In this document: one piece after another, positions 1 through 8,680 of the stretch
How the letters are laid out: every line of letters starts with the position of its first letter
How positions within the stretch are numbered: the stretch's first letter is position 1
Assembly (NCBI GenBank): GCA_029212745.1
Contig: JARGOL010000006.1
Location: forward strand, 150,582 to 214,581
DNA from: Alcanivoracaceae bacterium
GTDB lineage: Bacteria; Pseudomonadota; Gammaproteobacteria; Pseudomonadales; Alcanivoracaceae
Reading direction: 5' to 3'
Length of the DNA: 64,000 bases
Program-made: the position numbers and the translations under genes
The notes under the pieces: model-generated
The model's database searches: none
What the model saw: the letters and a program-made list of their open reading frames with translations, nothing else
Told to the model about the DNA's origin: nothing

Positions 1-1
1 C

Positions 2-55
2 ACGGACAGTGGCGACAGCGATGACGGTGAGAGTGGCTTCAGCCTCCAGTGGTAA
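2..55 (+). CDS. C-terminal end of an upstream protein (partial)
   Basis: Only the last 17 codons lie in the window, ending at TAA 53-55. The tail is rich in Asp, Ser and Gly and ends in the residues SLQW. A terminal aromatic residue is typical of outer-membrane beta-barrels, but 17 residues are too few to assign a family. It is followed after 21 bases by aguA on the same strand, so the two may be cotranscribed. Confidence 0.35.
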   Translation, partial: TDSGDSDDGESGFSLQW

Positions 56-76
56 CCCCACTACCCCGGTACGCCC

Positions 77-1081
77 ATGACCCTGCTTCCTGAATGGCAC
101 CCCCAATGGGGGGTGCTGCTGGCGTGGCCTCACGCGGCCACCGACTGGCGCCATATGCTGCCACAGGCAGACCACACCTATACGGCGCTGGGCAAGGCAA
201 TCCTTGATCATGAACAGTTATTGGTGATCTGCCGGGACCCGGCGCATGAGGCCCATGTGCGCGAACGGCTCCATGCCGCTGGCGCCCGCACGCAGGGGCT
301 GCAGTGCCTGCACGCCCCCTTCAACGACACCTGGGCAAGGGACTTTGGCCCCCTGGTAGTAGAACGCGACGGTGCCACCCTGGCCCTGGACTTCATCTTC
401 AACGGCTGGGGAAACAAGTTTCCCAGCCAGGACGACAACGCCCTGACAGCACAGCTGCCATTGCGCATAGACCGCAAAGTCGTGGACATGGTGCTCGAGG
501 GTGGCTCGGTGGAATCCAACGGCGAGGGCCTGCTGCTGACCACCGAACAGTGCCTGCTCAACCCGAACCGCAACCCTGACATGGACAGGCTCGCCGTTGA
601 ACGGGCGCTGGCAGACACCCTTGGCGCCGAGAACGTGCTGTGGCTCAGGGACGGCGACCTCGAGGGTGACGATACCGATGCCCATATCGATACCCTGGCG
701 CGCTTCTGCGACCCGCAAACCATTGCCTATGTGCAATGCACCGACAGCAACGACAGCCACTACCCCGCCCTGCAGGCCATGGAACAGCAACTGCAGGCAC
801 TGGCCGAACGCCACCGACTGTCCCTGGTGCCCCTGCCCATGGCGACGGCCCAGTACGACGCGGACGGGCAGCGCCTGCCGGCAACCTATGCCAATTTCCT
901 GATCATCAACGGCGCTGTGCTGGTACCGACCTATGAATGCGCCACGGATGAAGCAGCACTGGCGGCCCTGCGTGGCGTTTTTCCCGAGCGACGGGTTATC
1001 GGCATACCGTGCCGGCCATTGATCGAGCAGCACGGCAGCCTGCACTGTGTCACTATGCAGCTACCCGAAGGGGTGCTATAA
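77..1081 (+). CDS. aguA: Agmatine deiminase
   Basis: Hydrolyses agmatine to N-carbamoylputrescine and ammonia, the first step of the arginine-decarboxylase route to putrescine, in the cytosol. The 334 residues carry the features of the peptidyl-arginine-deiminase/AguA fold: the NDTWARDFGP motif (83-92), EGG at 141-143, the catalytic His in DAHIDT (H203) and the nucleophilic Cys in GSLHC (C324). It is slightly shorter than the roughly 365 residues usual for AguA because the N-terminus is short. The ATG at 77 has no strong ribosome-binding site, but no better in-frame start is visible upstream. aguB follows 34 bases downstream, so the two consecutive pathway steps form an operon. Confidence 0.95.
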   Translation: MTLLPEWHPQWGVLLAWPHAATDWRHMLPQADHTYTALGKAILDHEQLLVICRDPAHEAHVRERLHAAGARTQGLQCLHAPFNDTWARDFGPLVVERDGATLALDFIFNGWGNKFPSQDDNALTAQLPLRIDRKVVDMVLEGGSVESNGEGLLLTTEQCLLNPNRNPDMDRLAVERALADTLGAENVLWLRDGDLEGDDTDAHIDTLARFCDPQTIAYVQCTDSNDSHYPALQAMEQQLQALAERHRLSLVPLPMATAQYDADGQRLPATYANFLIINGAVLVPTYECATDEAALAALRGVFPERRVIGIPCRPLIEQHGSLHCVTMQLPEGVL

Positions 1082-1115
1082 ACGCCGACCTTTTTTCAAC
1101 CGGAGGCTGGTTCCC

Positions 1116-2012
1116 ATGCGCGTCGCCGTGATTCAGCAAAGCAACAGCGCCGACCTGTCGGCCAACCTGGACCGCAGCGAGCAGCTGGTTCGTGAGGCGG
1201 CCGCGCAGGGCGCACAACTGGTCCTGCTGCAGGAACTGCACCGCAGCCTGTACTTCTGCCAGACCGAAGACACCACCGCGTTCGATCTTGCCGAGACCAT
1301 CCCCGGCCCCTCCACGGACCGCTTCGGCGCCCTCGCCCGCGAACTGGGTATCGTGCTCGTCACCAGCCTGTTCGAAAAACGCGCCGCCGGCCTCTATCAC
1401 AACACCGCAGTGGTCCTGGACAGCGACGGCAGCATTGCCGGCAGCTACCGCAAGATGCACATACCGGATGACCCGGGCTTCTACGAGAAGTTCTATTTCA
1501 CCCCCGGCGACGCCGTGCGCAACGATGGCGAAAGCGGCTTTACGCCGGTGGATACCTCACTGGGGCGGCTGGGTGTGCTGGTGTGCTGGGATCAGTGGTA
1601 TCCGGAGGCGGCCAGGCTGATGGCCCTGGCCGGCGCAGAAATGTTGCTCTATCCCACCGCCATCGGTTGGGACCCGTCTGACGAGACAGCGGAACAGGCA
1701 CGCCAGCTGGACGCCTGGATCACCATCCAGCGCAGCCACGCCGTCGCCAACGGGCTGCCTGTGCTGGTGGCCAACCGCACCGGCTTCGAGACCAGCCCAG
1801 ACCCGCAGGCGGACGGCGTCCGTTTCTGGGGCAACAGTTTTGTCTGCGGCCCCCAGGGCGAAATGCTCGGGCAGCTTCCCGACGCCCAGGAAGGCCCCCT
1901 GGTGGTGGACATCGACACTGCACGAACCGAGTCGGTGCGGCGCATCTGGCCGTACCTGCGCGATCGGCGTATTGATGGCTATGCCGACCTGCTCAAGCGC
2001 TACCGGCGCTGA
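1116..2012 (+). CDS. aguB: N-carbamoylputrescine amidase
   Basis: Nitrilase-superfamily amidase that converts N-carbamoylputrescine to putrescine, CO2 and ammonia, completing the pathway begun by AguA. The Glu-Lys-Cys triad is visible at E40 (LLQEL), K113 (YRKMH) and C157 (LVCWDQW), and the 298-residue length is normal. The frame is open back to 1047, inside aguA, but the ATG at 1116 is preferred: a GGAGG lies 9 bases before it and the protein then begins with the family's MRVAVIQ strand. The TGA stop directly abuts the stop codon of the convergent membrane-fusion gene at 2013, with no spacer and no terminator hairpin. Confidence 0.95.
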   Translation: MRVAVIQQSNSADLSANLDRSEQLVREAAAQGAQLVLLQELHRSLYFCQTEDTTAFDLAETIPGPSTDRFGALARELGIVLVTSLFEKRAAGLYHNTAVVLDSDGSIAGSYRKMHIPDDPGFYEKFYFTPGDAVRNDGESGFTPVDTSLGRLGVLVCWDQWYPEAARLMALAGAEMLLYPTAIGWDPSDETAEQARQLDAWITIQRSHAVANGLPVLVANRTGFETSPDPQADGVRFWGNSFVCGPQGEMLGQLPDAQEGPLVVDIDTARTESVRRIWPYLRDRRIDGYADLLKRYRR

Positions 2013-3227
2013 TTACAGGTTGGTGCGCACCCGCGCGCCATCGGACAGGGCATTGTCCGGGTGACGCACGACCTGCTCGCCGGCCTGCAGGCCGTCAGTG
2101 ACCTGCACCAGGAAGCCATCGCTGCGACCGGTGGTCACGGCTCGACGGCTGACAACGCCGTCGGCAATGACAAACACCATGGCCTGCCCGTCTTCCTCGA
2201 ACACAGCGGAGGCGGGCATCACCAGCACGTCGGGCTGCTGCCAGAGAATGAAATGGGCATCCACGCGGTAGCCGTCACCCAGTGATTGCCACGCCTCCCG
2301 GGGTGCGCTGATATCCACCACCACCCGCACGCGTTGTTCCTCAACACCCAGTGCTGACACATCCGTAAAGCCCACCGGCTCCACGGTGCGCACAACAGCG
2401 GCCAGCCTGTCGCCGCCCCACCCGGCCAGCTCCACCGGCATGCCCGGCTTGATCCGCACCGCGTCAAAGCTCTGCACGTCCACCACCACCTCCAGTGCCG
2501 TCGGGTCACCCAGCTCCAGCAACGGCTGACCCGGGCTGACGACACCTTCGCTCTGGCGCAGACGTTGCAGCACAGCGCCGGCAATGGGCGAGCGAATCGC
2601 CACCAGCTCGGTGCCACCATCACCACCAGACGCCGCAGACACATCCAGGCGTGTTTGCGCCGCCGCCAGTTCATGGCGTGCCACATCCACGCCAAACCGG
2701 GCCGAGCGCAGGTTGGCCGACGAGCGCTGTACCGCCGCCTCGGCCTTTTGCAGGGTTTCTGCTGACACCAGCTGGTCGGCGGCCAGCTTCTGCAGCCGGG
2801 CAAGATCGCTCTGCGCCAGGTCATGGTCCGCCGCTGCCGCTGCCACCTGTTCCTCGGCTGCGGCCAATGACGCACGCGAAGCCGCCACATGGGCACGGGC
2901 CTCGGCCCGCGAGCGTGCATCCAGCACCGTGCTCTTGAGCGGTTCGAGCTGTGTCAGCAACTGCTGTGGCATGACGCGGTCACCCACCTGCAACTCGATC
3001 CGGCGCAGGTAGCCTGCCACCGGCGCGGAGACCACATAGCGGTCCTTCACGCGGGTGTGCCCTTCCTCGATGATGGTCACGGTCAGGGCCTGTCGCGAGA
3101 CCGCCACCGCGTCCACCCACACCGGCTGCGGGCGCAGGGTCATGAACAGCACCAGCAATGCCAGCAGTGCGGCCATGCCCCAGAACACCATGCGCCCGCG
3201 GGCACTTTTCCAGTTACTCTCCGCCAT
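2013..3227 (-). CDS. HlyD-family periplasmic adaptor (membrane-fusion protein)
   Basis: 404-residue inner-membrane-anchored adaptor. One transmembrane helix (about residues 13-29) is followed by a split biotinyl/lipoyl-like domain, a long alpha-helical hairpin rich in Ala, Glu and Gln (about 100-200) and beta-barrel domains, the standard order for HlyD/AcrA proteins. It is the last gene of a three-gene transport operon (ATPase, FtsX permease, adaptor), starting 3 bases after the permease stop. This arrangement matches DevBCA-like ABC exporters that work with a TolC-type outer-membrane channel; no such channel is encoded nearby. The substrate cannot be read from the sequence; lipids or glycolipids are known for related systems. 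Confidence 0.85.
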   Translation of the reverse strand: MAESNWKSARGRMVFWGMAALLALLVLFMTLRPQPVWVDAVAVSRQALTVTIIEEGHTRVKDRYVVSAPVAGYLRRIELQVGDRVMPQQLLTQLEPLKSTVLDARSRAEARAHVAASRASLAAAEEQVAAAAADHDLAQSDLARLQKLAADQLVSAETLQKAEAAVQRSSANLRSARFGVDVARHELAAAQTRLDVSAASGGDGGTELVAIRSPIAGAVLQRLRQSEGVVSPGQPLLELGDPTALEVVVDVQSFDAVRIKPGMPVELAGWGGDRLAAVVRTVEPVGFTDVSALGVEEQRVRVVVDISAPREAWQSLGDGYRVDAHFILWQQPDVLVMPASAVFEEDGQAMVFVIADGVVSRRAVTTGRSDGFLVQVTDGLQAGEQVVRHPDNALSDGARVRTNL

Positions 3228-3230
3228 GTG

Positions 3231-5597
3231 CTACTCCCTTGTTTTCAGTACCTGCACCAGGTCCAGTCGCGCCACGCGCAGCACCGCCACCAGTGCCGAC
3301 AACAATGCCGAACACACCACCACCGTGGCCGACAGGCCGAGGGTTCGTTCGGTAAACAGCAGCGGCACCCGGTACAGCTCGGTCTGCATCAACGTTATCA
3401 GCAACAGCGACAGGTATTTGCCGATCAGCCAGCCCAGCGGGATGCCCATGATCATCAACAACGCCAGCTCACCGAGCAGAATATGGTCCACCTCTGCCGG
3501 ACGGTAGCCAAGTACCCGCAGGCTGGCCAGCTCACGGCCGCGCTCCGCCAGGGAAATGCGCACCGTGTTGTAGATCACGCCGAACGCGATCACGCCGCCA
3601 AGCAAGGCATTGACGAAGGTAAACGTCAGGAAAGTGCGCCCGAGGGTGTCATAGAACGCATCCAGCATGGTGCGCCGCTCACTCACGCCGGCCACCAGCG
3701 GACGCTCCTCCAGGGTACGCACCACAGCAAGCCTCTGGTCCGGTGCCACATTCAGCTGCAGCTGGTTGACGCGCTCGCCATCCCCGCGCAACCGGTTCAG
3801 TGCCGGCAGGGTCATGTAGGCGCCGACACCGAGAAATTCGCGACTGGTGCCGCTGACCTGGACGCGGGCAATGTCACCGGAACCGTCCAGCCATTCCACC
3901 GTCAGCGTATCGCCCGGCGCGACCCCCAGCTCGCTGGCCAGGTACTCGGTCAACAACAGGCCCTCCCCGGTCACCGGCAAGGGTGCCAGGGTCGTGTCCA
4001 CGCGCCGCAACAGGCGACTGTCCTCAGGCAACCCGGTGATGGCCGTGCGCCACTGGCGGTGACCGGCGCGCAGGCGCGCAGGCAGCATGCGGTTGGCCTC
4101 GACGTAACGCACGCCCGGCAGACGCGCCACCTCATTGACCACCGAACGGTGACGGTCCTGTTCCAGGGTGACGGTCATGTCTGCCTGCTGCACACGCTCG
4201 AACTGGCTGTGGACCATCAGCGCCACCGAATCGAACTGGAATGTGCCCAGCACAACGATGGCCGTGGCCAGGGCGATACCCAGCACCGACAGGAAAGAGC
4301 GCAATGGCCGCCGCTCCAGCTGCCGCAGGATCATCCGCGACGGCTGTCGCAGCCGGCCCCTGAGGGCCAGCCGCTCGAGCCAGGTCTCACGGTACTCCGG
4401 CGGCGTTTCCGGGCGCATGGCTTCCGCCGGAGGCAGGCGCACCGCCGCGGATACCGCACGCCAGGCGCCGGCCCAGCTGACCAGCAAGGCAATCACCAGG
4501 ACCACGGCGGCAAGGTCATAGGGCACCACGAAGCGCAGCACCGGGAAACGGAAGTAATCCATGTACATGATCGCCATGAGCTGGCCAAGCCACAGGCCCA
4601 GGGCGACCCCAATCACCAGTCCGAGCAGCACGATCAGGGTTACCAGCTTGCCGAAATGCATGCCCACCTGGGTGTTGCTGTAACCGAATGCCTTCAGCAC
4701 CGCGATGATGTCGCGCTGCGTCGATACCATGCGCCCCACCACCACGTTGATCAGGAACATGGCCACTGTCATGAAAATGGCCGGGAACAGGATGGCCATG
4801 GTGCGCAGCTGCTTGAGCTCGTCACTGAGGAAACGGTCGGAAAAATGGTGGGCGCGGCCATAGGCACCGGTGGTGCCGTAGTCCCGCAGCAGGCGATCCA
4901 GCGCATCAATCACCCCCGGCTCGCTGGCCCCGGGCTTGAGCGACAGGTGCACACTGTTGAAGGCGCCCTGCATATCCAGCGCCGCCGCCAGCGGCTCGCG
5001 CGCCATCCACAGCACGGCATAGCGCGAGTAATCCGGCAACATGCTGCCCGGCGGAATGACATAGATGGATTCCGGCGACTCAGCCACGCCGACAATGCGC
5101 AGCTGCTGCCAGCGTCCGTTGATAATGGCGGCAAGGGAATCACCCAGCGCCAGCTCATGGGCTTCGGCAAAGCTGCCCACCACCACCACTTCATCATCCC
5201 GGCGCGGGTCCGGCAGTCGCCCCTGACGCATGTACAGGGTATCCAGCCGGGCCCGGCCGGTCGCCGGCACCGACGACACACGTCCCTTCACCGGCTCGGC
5301 ATAATCCGCCAGGCGCAGCTTGAGCGGCGCCTGGATGCGACTCTGTGCCAGCGCCACGCCGTCAATGGCCTGCACCTGGGCCAGCAGGCGCTCGGGGGCC
5401 CGCACCAGTTCCACAAACACATCGGCAAACTGGTGCTCTTCATAGTAGGTGACACGGGTATGATCCAGCGTGCGGTAGTTGACCAGCGACATGATGCACA
5501 CAGCCACGCCACCGGCGATCACCAAGGCAATGGCCAGCACCTGGCCACGGGTGTGCCAGATATCACGAAACAGTTTCCTGTCCAGCGGCGCCAGCAT
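3231..5597 (-). CDS. FtsX-like ABC transporter permease (two FtsX domains)
   Basis: 788 residues from the ATG at 5597. A GTG two codons earlier (5603) overlaps the ATPase stop as GTGA and is an alternative, coupled start. The N-terminal helix (about 20-40) is followed by a large periplasmic MacB-type domain, a central group of helices forming the first FtsX domain, a second periplasmic domain and a C-terminal FtsX domain. One chain therefore carries two permease halves, as in YbbP, rather than one as in DevC or LolC. The permease is encoded with its own ATPase and, unusually for a YbbP-like protein, with an HlyD adaptor, which suggests export across the whole envelope. Confidence 0.85.
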   Translation of the reverse strand: MLAPLDRKLFRDIWHTRGQVLAIALVIAGGVAVCIMSLVNYRTLDHTRVTYYEEHQFADVFVELVRAPERLLAQVQAIDGVALAQSRIQAPLKLRLADYAEPVKGRVSSVPATGRARLDTLYMRQGRLPDPRRDDEVVVVGSFAEAHELALGDSLAAIINGRWQQLRIVGVAESPESIYVIPPGSMLPDYSRYAVLWMAREPLAAALDMQGAFNSVHLSLKPGASEPGVIDALDRLLRDYGTTGAYGRAHHFSDRFLSDELKQLRTMAILFPAIFMTVAMFLINVVVGRMVSTQRDIIAVLKAFGYSNTQVGMHFGKLVTLIVLLGLVIGVALGLWLGQLMAIMYMDYFRFPVLRFVVPYDLAAVVLVIALLVSWAGAWRAVSAAVRLPPAEAMRPETPPEYRETWLERLALRGRLRQPSRMILRQLERRPLRSFLSVLGIALATAIVVLGTFQFDSVALMVHSQFERVQQADMTVTLEQDRHRSVVNEVARLPGVRYVEANRMLPARLRAGHRQWRTAITGLPEDSRLLRRVDTTLAPLPVTGEGLLLTEYLASELGVAPGDTLTVEWLDGSGDIARVQVSGTSREFLGVGAYMTLPALNRLRGDGERVNQLQLNVAPDQRLAVVRTLEERPLVAGVSERRTMLDAFYDTLGRTFLTFTFVNALLGGVIAFGVIYNTVRISLAERGRELASLRVLGYRPAEVDHILLGELALLMIMGIPLGWLIGKYLSLLLITLMQTELYRVPLLFTERTLGLSATVVVCSALLSALVAVLRVARLDLVQVLKTRE

Positions 5598-5599
5598 GG

Positions 5600-6322
5600 T
5601 CACCAGCTCAGGCTGGCCGGATCCGCCCGGGATGCGTTTTCACGCACTTCCGAGACACGTCCGTCGCTCAGCGTAATCACCCGGTCTGCCATGTCGGCAA
5701 TGCTGGCGTTGTGGGTAATGATGACCGTGGCGGTGCCGAGTTGCTGATTGACCTGGGCCAGGGCCTCGAGCACCTTGATACCGGTGTGCGAGTCCAGCGC
5801 ACCGGTGGGTTCATCGCACAACAGCACCGCCGGCCGCTTGGCGATGGCCCGGGCAATGGCCACCCGTTGCTGTTCGCCGCCGGACAGCTGGCCCGGGAAT
5901 GAATGGCCGCGCTGGCCGAGCCCCACCAGGCCCAGCGCCTCGGCCACCGGCATGGGGTTGTCCACCAGTTCAGTGGCCACCAGCACGTTTTCTGCCGCAG
6001 TGAGACTGGCAATCAGGTTATAGAACTGGAACACGAAGCCGACGTGGTGGCGGCGGTATTCGGTGAGCTGGCGCTCCCCGGCACGGCTCAGGTCCAGGTC
6101 GCGATAATGGACCTCACCGTCAGTGGCGGTGTCCAGCCCCCCGAGGATGTTCAGCAACGTGGACTTGCCGGAGCCGGACGCGCCCAGAAGCACCACAAGC
6201 TCCCCCGGAAAGAGGTCGACATCGACCCCGCGCAGGGCCTGGACGGCCAGCTTGCCCTCACCGAACACGCGGGTGACGCCGCGGGCCCGGAAGACACTGT
6301 CTGTGTGGTTGGTGTTTGTCAT
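5600..6322 (-). CDS. ABC transporter ATP-binding protein (LolD/MacB type)
   Basis: Energises the FtsX permease encoded next. Visible motifs are Walker [10 protein letters not shown], the Q-loop in GFVFQFYNL, signature LSGGEQQR, Walker [13 protein letters not shown] and the switch His in IITHN. The ATG at 6322 gives 240 residues, the usual size. The open frame begins at 6370 (TTG), but the additional 16 residues do not resemble the family. It is the first gene of the operon and is divergent from the glycerophosphodiesterase gene, so the roughly 150 bases between them should hold both promoters. Confidence 0.9.
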   Translation of the reverse strand: MTNTNHTDSVFRARGVTRVFGEGKLAVQALRGVDVDLFPGELVVLLGASGSGKSTLLNILGGLDTATDGEVHYRDLDLSRAGERQLTEYRRHHVGFVFQFYNLIASLTAAENVLVATELVDNPMPVAEALGLVGLGQRGHSFPGQLSGGEQQRVAIARAIAKRPAVLLCDEPTGALDSHTGIKVLEALAQVNQQLGTATVIITHNASIADMADRVITLSDGRVSEVRENASRADPASLSW

Positions 6323-6470
6323 CAGCCCATTATGCACAGCAAATGGCCGGTGAAACTTGATCAGCGACAAATTCAGGCATGGCCGGCACTTTTGCTTTGC
6401 CGGGCATGGACGCCAGTGTCATCTGCGCTTCATACTCGGGGATAAAAATAACGATGTGGACATGTTCTGT

Positions 6471-7235
6471 ATGCCCGTTGCCATTGTTGGCCATCGCGGT
6501 GCCCGGGGAGAGGCACCGGAAAACACCCTGGCCAGCTTCCAGCTTGCCATCGACGCCGGCGTGCCGGAGATCGAGCTGGACGTGCGCCTGTCCTCGGATG
6601 GCCACCTGATCGTCCTGCACGACAAGGATGTGGACCGCACCACCACCGTCCGTGGCGGTGCACAGAAATACACCCTGGCCGAGCTGTCAGTGATGGACGC
6701 CCGGCGCAACACCCCCGGCTGGCACCGCACCACACCCATCCCTGCCCTCGCCGACGTCGTGGACATGTGCCCGCCGGACATGCGCTTCCAGTTCGAGGTC
6801 AAACGTGCCTCCCGGCACCTGATGCACCAGAAAGCGGCGCGTATCAAGAAGCTGATTGATGAACGGGACCTGTACGAACGCGTGGTGGTGACATCAAGCT
6901 CCAGCACCTTCCTGCGCATGATGCGCACAACCTCGGACCGGGTGCAGCTGGGTTACGTGTGCCAGTACCGCTACATGCAGCCGCTGCGCCGTGCCGATGC
7001 CCTGCGCTGTGACTGGGTGATCCTGCATCACAGCCTGGCCACGGAGTCCCTGATCCGGCGCGCACATCGGCGCCGCATGGGCGTGTCGGTATGGACGGTA
7101 AACGACCTGACCACGGCGGAAAAGCTGCTGTCGCTGGGCGTCGACAGCATCATCACGGATTACCCCAGCGCCTTCATGACGCACTTCGCGCAACGGGCAC
7201 TGCGCTCGACGATGGCAGCTCAAGGAAGTCCCTGA
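6471..7235 (+). CDS. Glycerophosphodiester phosphodiesterase (GDPD family)
   Basis: Predicted to hydrolyse glycerophosphodiesters, the deacylated phospholipid head groups, to glycerol-3-phosphate and an alcohol. The TIM-barrel signature residues are present: VGHRG near the N-terminus, PENT, the EIELDVRLSSDG metal-binding segment, VLHD and FEVK. The chosen ATG gives 254 residues; an ATG three codons earlier (6462) is equally possible, and the frame is open back to 6357. No signal peptide is visible, so a cytosolic location is likely. The last 62 bases overlap the 3' end of the patatin gene on the opposite strand. Both enzymes act on phospholipids or their breakdown products. Confidence 0.88.
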   Translation: MPVAIVGHRGARGEAPENTLASFQLAIDAGVPEIELDVRLSSDGHLIVLHDKDVDRTTTVRGGAQKYTLAELSVMDARRNTPGWHRTTPIPALADVVDMCPPDMRFQFEVKRASRHLMHQKAARIKKLIDERDLYERVVVTSSSSTFLRMMRTTSDRVQLGYVCQYRYMQPLRRADALRCDWVILHHSLATESLIRRAHRRRMGVSVWTVNDLTTAEKLLSLGVDSIITDYPSAFMTHFAQRALRSTMAAQGSP

Positions 7236-8385
7236 TCTCCTGCTCGCGGGCCATGGCATCGCGATAACCGAGACTCATCAGCGTGCGGCAGAAACCGGGT
7301 TCGAACAGCAGATAACTGACCGCGGATGCGCCCGGTGAGCGCGTTGCCCCGGAGCCGCGCAGGAAGAAGCGCAGGGTACGCGGCAAGCGGTCGATGTAGC
7401 GCGAGGCAATCTCGTCGATGGGCTCGGACGGATAGATTTTCAGCACATCCACCTCACGCAGGGCGATACCCTGCTTGCGCCGCGTTGATGCCGGAATCGC
7501 ATGCAGGGTGTTGTTGATGCGTTCCAGCCGCTCAACATCCGCCTCAAGGGTATCCACGAACACACTGTTGAGGATATGCCCCAGCACCTGGGCCAGCGAC
7601 GGATAACCACTGATCTCGCGCTGCCGGCCATGGGCGGCATTGCCGGAGACACCCACCACCAGCACGCGCTCAGCGCCCAGGTGCAATGCCGGGCTCACCG
7701 GCGCCAGTTGACGCACGGCACCGTCACCGTAATAGCGGTCATGTACCCGGGCCGCCGGAAACAGGATCGGAATCGCGGATGAACCCAGCAGGTGCGCCGC
7801 ATTGATGCGGGTCTTGCGGCCCAGGCGGCGGGCACGGGTCCATTCTTCCAGGTTTTCCTGGCCCTGGAAAAACGCCACCGACTCACCGGTGGCGTAGCTG
7901 CTGGCCGTGATTGACAGCGCGCGCAGGTCACCGGCCTCGATGGCCTGCTGGATACGGGGGAAATTGATCACCAGGTTGAGCAGCTTTTCCAGCGGCTCAC
8001 TGTCCAGCAGCGCCGAGTGCACCGGGGTATCACCGGTAAGCACGCCACTCAGGGACCACTTGATGATCGACTTGAGAAAGGTCCAGAAATCGGTGCGATA
8101 CACCTGTTCCGGCGTGATGTTGGCCCAGACCCGCTCAAGGCCGCGCACGGCCATGCGGTAATTGTGCGCGTTGGCAGACAGGGCCGCCGCATTGATGGCG
8201 CCGGCGGAGGTACCGCAGATGACGGGAAATGGATTGCGGGTGCCACGGGGTACCAGGTCGGCCAACGCCATGAGCACGCCGACCTGGTAGGCCGCGCGGG
8301 CGCCACCGCCGGAAAGGATAAGACCTGTGATGCGTGCGTCCTGTGCCACAGGGTGCCCCCGCTTGCCCGTGAATGCGTGCTGCAT
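7174..8385 (-). CDS. Patatin-like phospholipase
   Basis: Ser-Asp dyad lipid acyl hydrolase. Visible are the oxyanion-hole glycine run SGGGAR (25-30), the nucleophile elbow GTSAG with S60 and the catalytic Asp in GDGAVRQ (D221). The 403 residues carry no signal peptide, so it is probably cytosolic or peripheral at the inner membrane. The ATG at 8385 lies inside a perfect 8-bp inverted repeat and lacks a clear ribosome-binding site. A GTG at 8349, preceded by GGGGG at good spacing, would start just before the conserved domain and may be the true start. It follows nqrM by about 55 bases on the same strand. Confidence 0.88.
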   Translation of the reverse strand: MQHAFTGKRGHPVAQDARITGLILSGGGARAAYQVGVLMALADLVPRGTRNPFPVICGTSAGAINAAALSANAHNYRMAVRGLERVWANITPEQVYRTDFWTFLKSIIKWSLSGVLTGDTPVHSALLDSEPLEKLLNLVINFPRIQQAIEAGDLRALSITASSYATGESVAFFQGQENLEEWTRARRLGRKTRINAAHLLGSSAIPILFPAARVHDRYYGDGAVRQLAPVSPALHLGAERVLVVGVSGNAAHGRQREISGYPSLAQVLGHILNSVFVDTLEADVERLERINNTLHAIPASTRRKQGIALREVDVLKIYPSEPIDEIASRYIDRLPRTLRFFLRGSGATRSPGASAVSYLLFEPGFCRTLMSLGYRDAMAREQEIRDFLELPSSSAVPVARSAS

Positions 8386-8389
8386 TCAC
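8369..8389 (-). repeat. Inverted repeat over the patatin start codon
   Basis: Arms GTGAATGC and GCATTCAC (8 bp, perfect) flank a 5-base loop. On the minus strand one arm contains the annotated ATG. As RNA it would form a tight hairpin burying that start codon; as DNA it could be a regulator-binding site. Confidence 0.5.
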
Positions 8390-8440
8390 TTTAACAGAAG
8401 CACTGCCCAGCACCAGCGTGGCCGCGCGACGGCGGAGCGG

Positions 8441-8680
8441 TCAGAGGCTGCGCTGGTTGGCGTCGTAGGCCTGCGGCAGGGGCCTTGCCGATGCGTTCTT
8501 CTGCGTGGTGTCGCACTTGCTGTCGTCACCACCGCAGATCTCGCAGCCCTCTTTCATGCCCAGTGCATTGAGACCGCCACAGGAGCCCTTGATGGGCTTG
8601 TTGGAAAAGATCACGCCAACCGCCATGCCGGCAAACAGCAGCATGATGACAACGACAGCGGCTACAACGGTTTCAATCAT
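8441..8680 (-). CDS. nqrM: Na+-NQR maturation factor NqrM
   Basis: 79-residue single-span membrane protein needed to mature the Na+-NQR complex; NqrM is thought to deliver iron to the cysteine site between NqrD and NqrE. An N-terminal helix (about 3-25) is followed by a Cys-rich segment with the family pattern CGGL...CEICGG...C. The ATG at 8680 has an excellent GGAGGT ribosome-binding site and overlaps the apbE stop by 8 bases, so the two are translationally coupled. It closes the nqr operon, the usual position for nqrM. Confidence 0.93.
   Translation of the reverse strand: MIETVVAAVVVIMLLFAGMAVGVIFSNKPIKGSCGGLNALGMKEGCEICGGDDSKCDTTQKNASARPLPQAYDANQRSL

Noticed and set aside
2889..5747. A 952-codon open frame on the plus strand opposite the adaptor and permease genes
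   Set aside because: It is a high-GC shadow rich in His, Gln and Arg with no recognisable domain; the minus-strand genes in the same place have clear motifs and operon structure.
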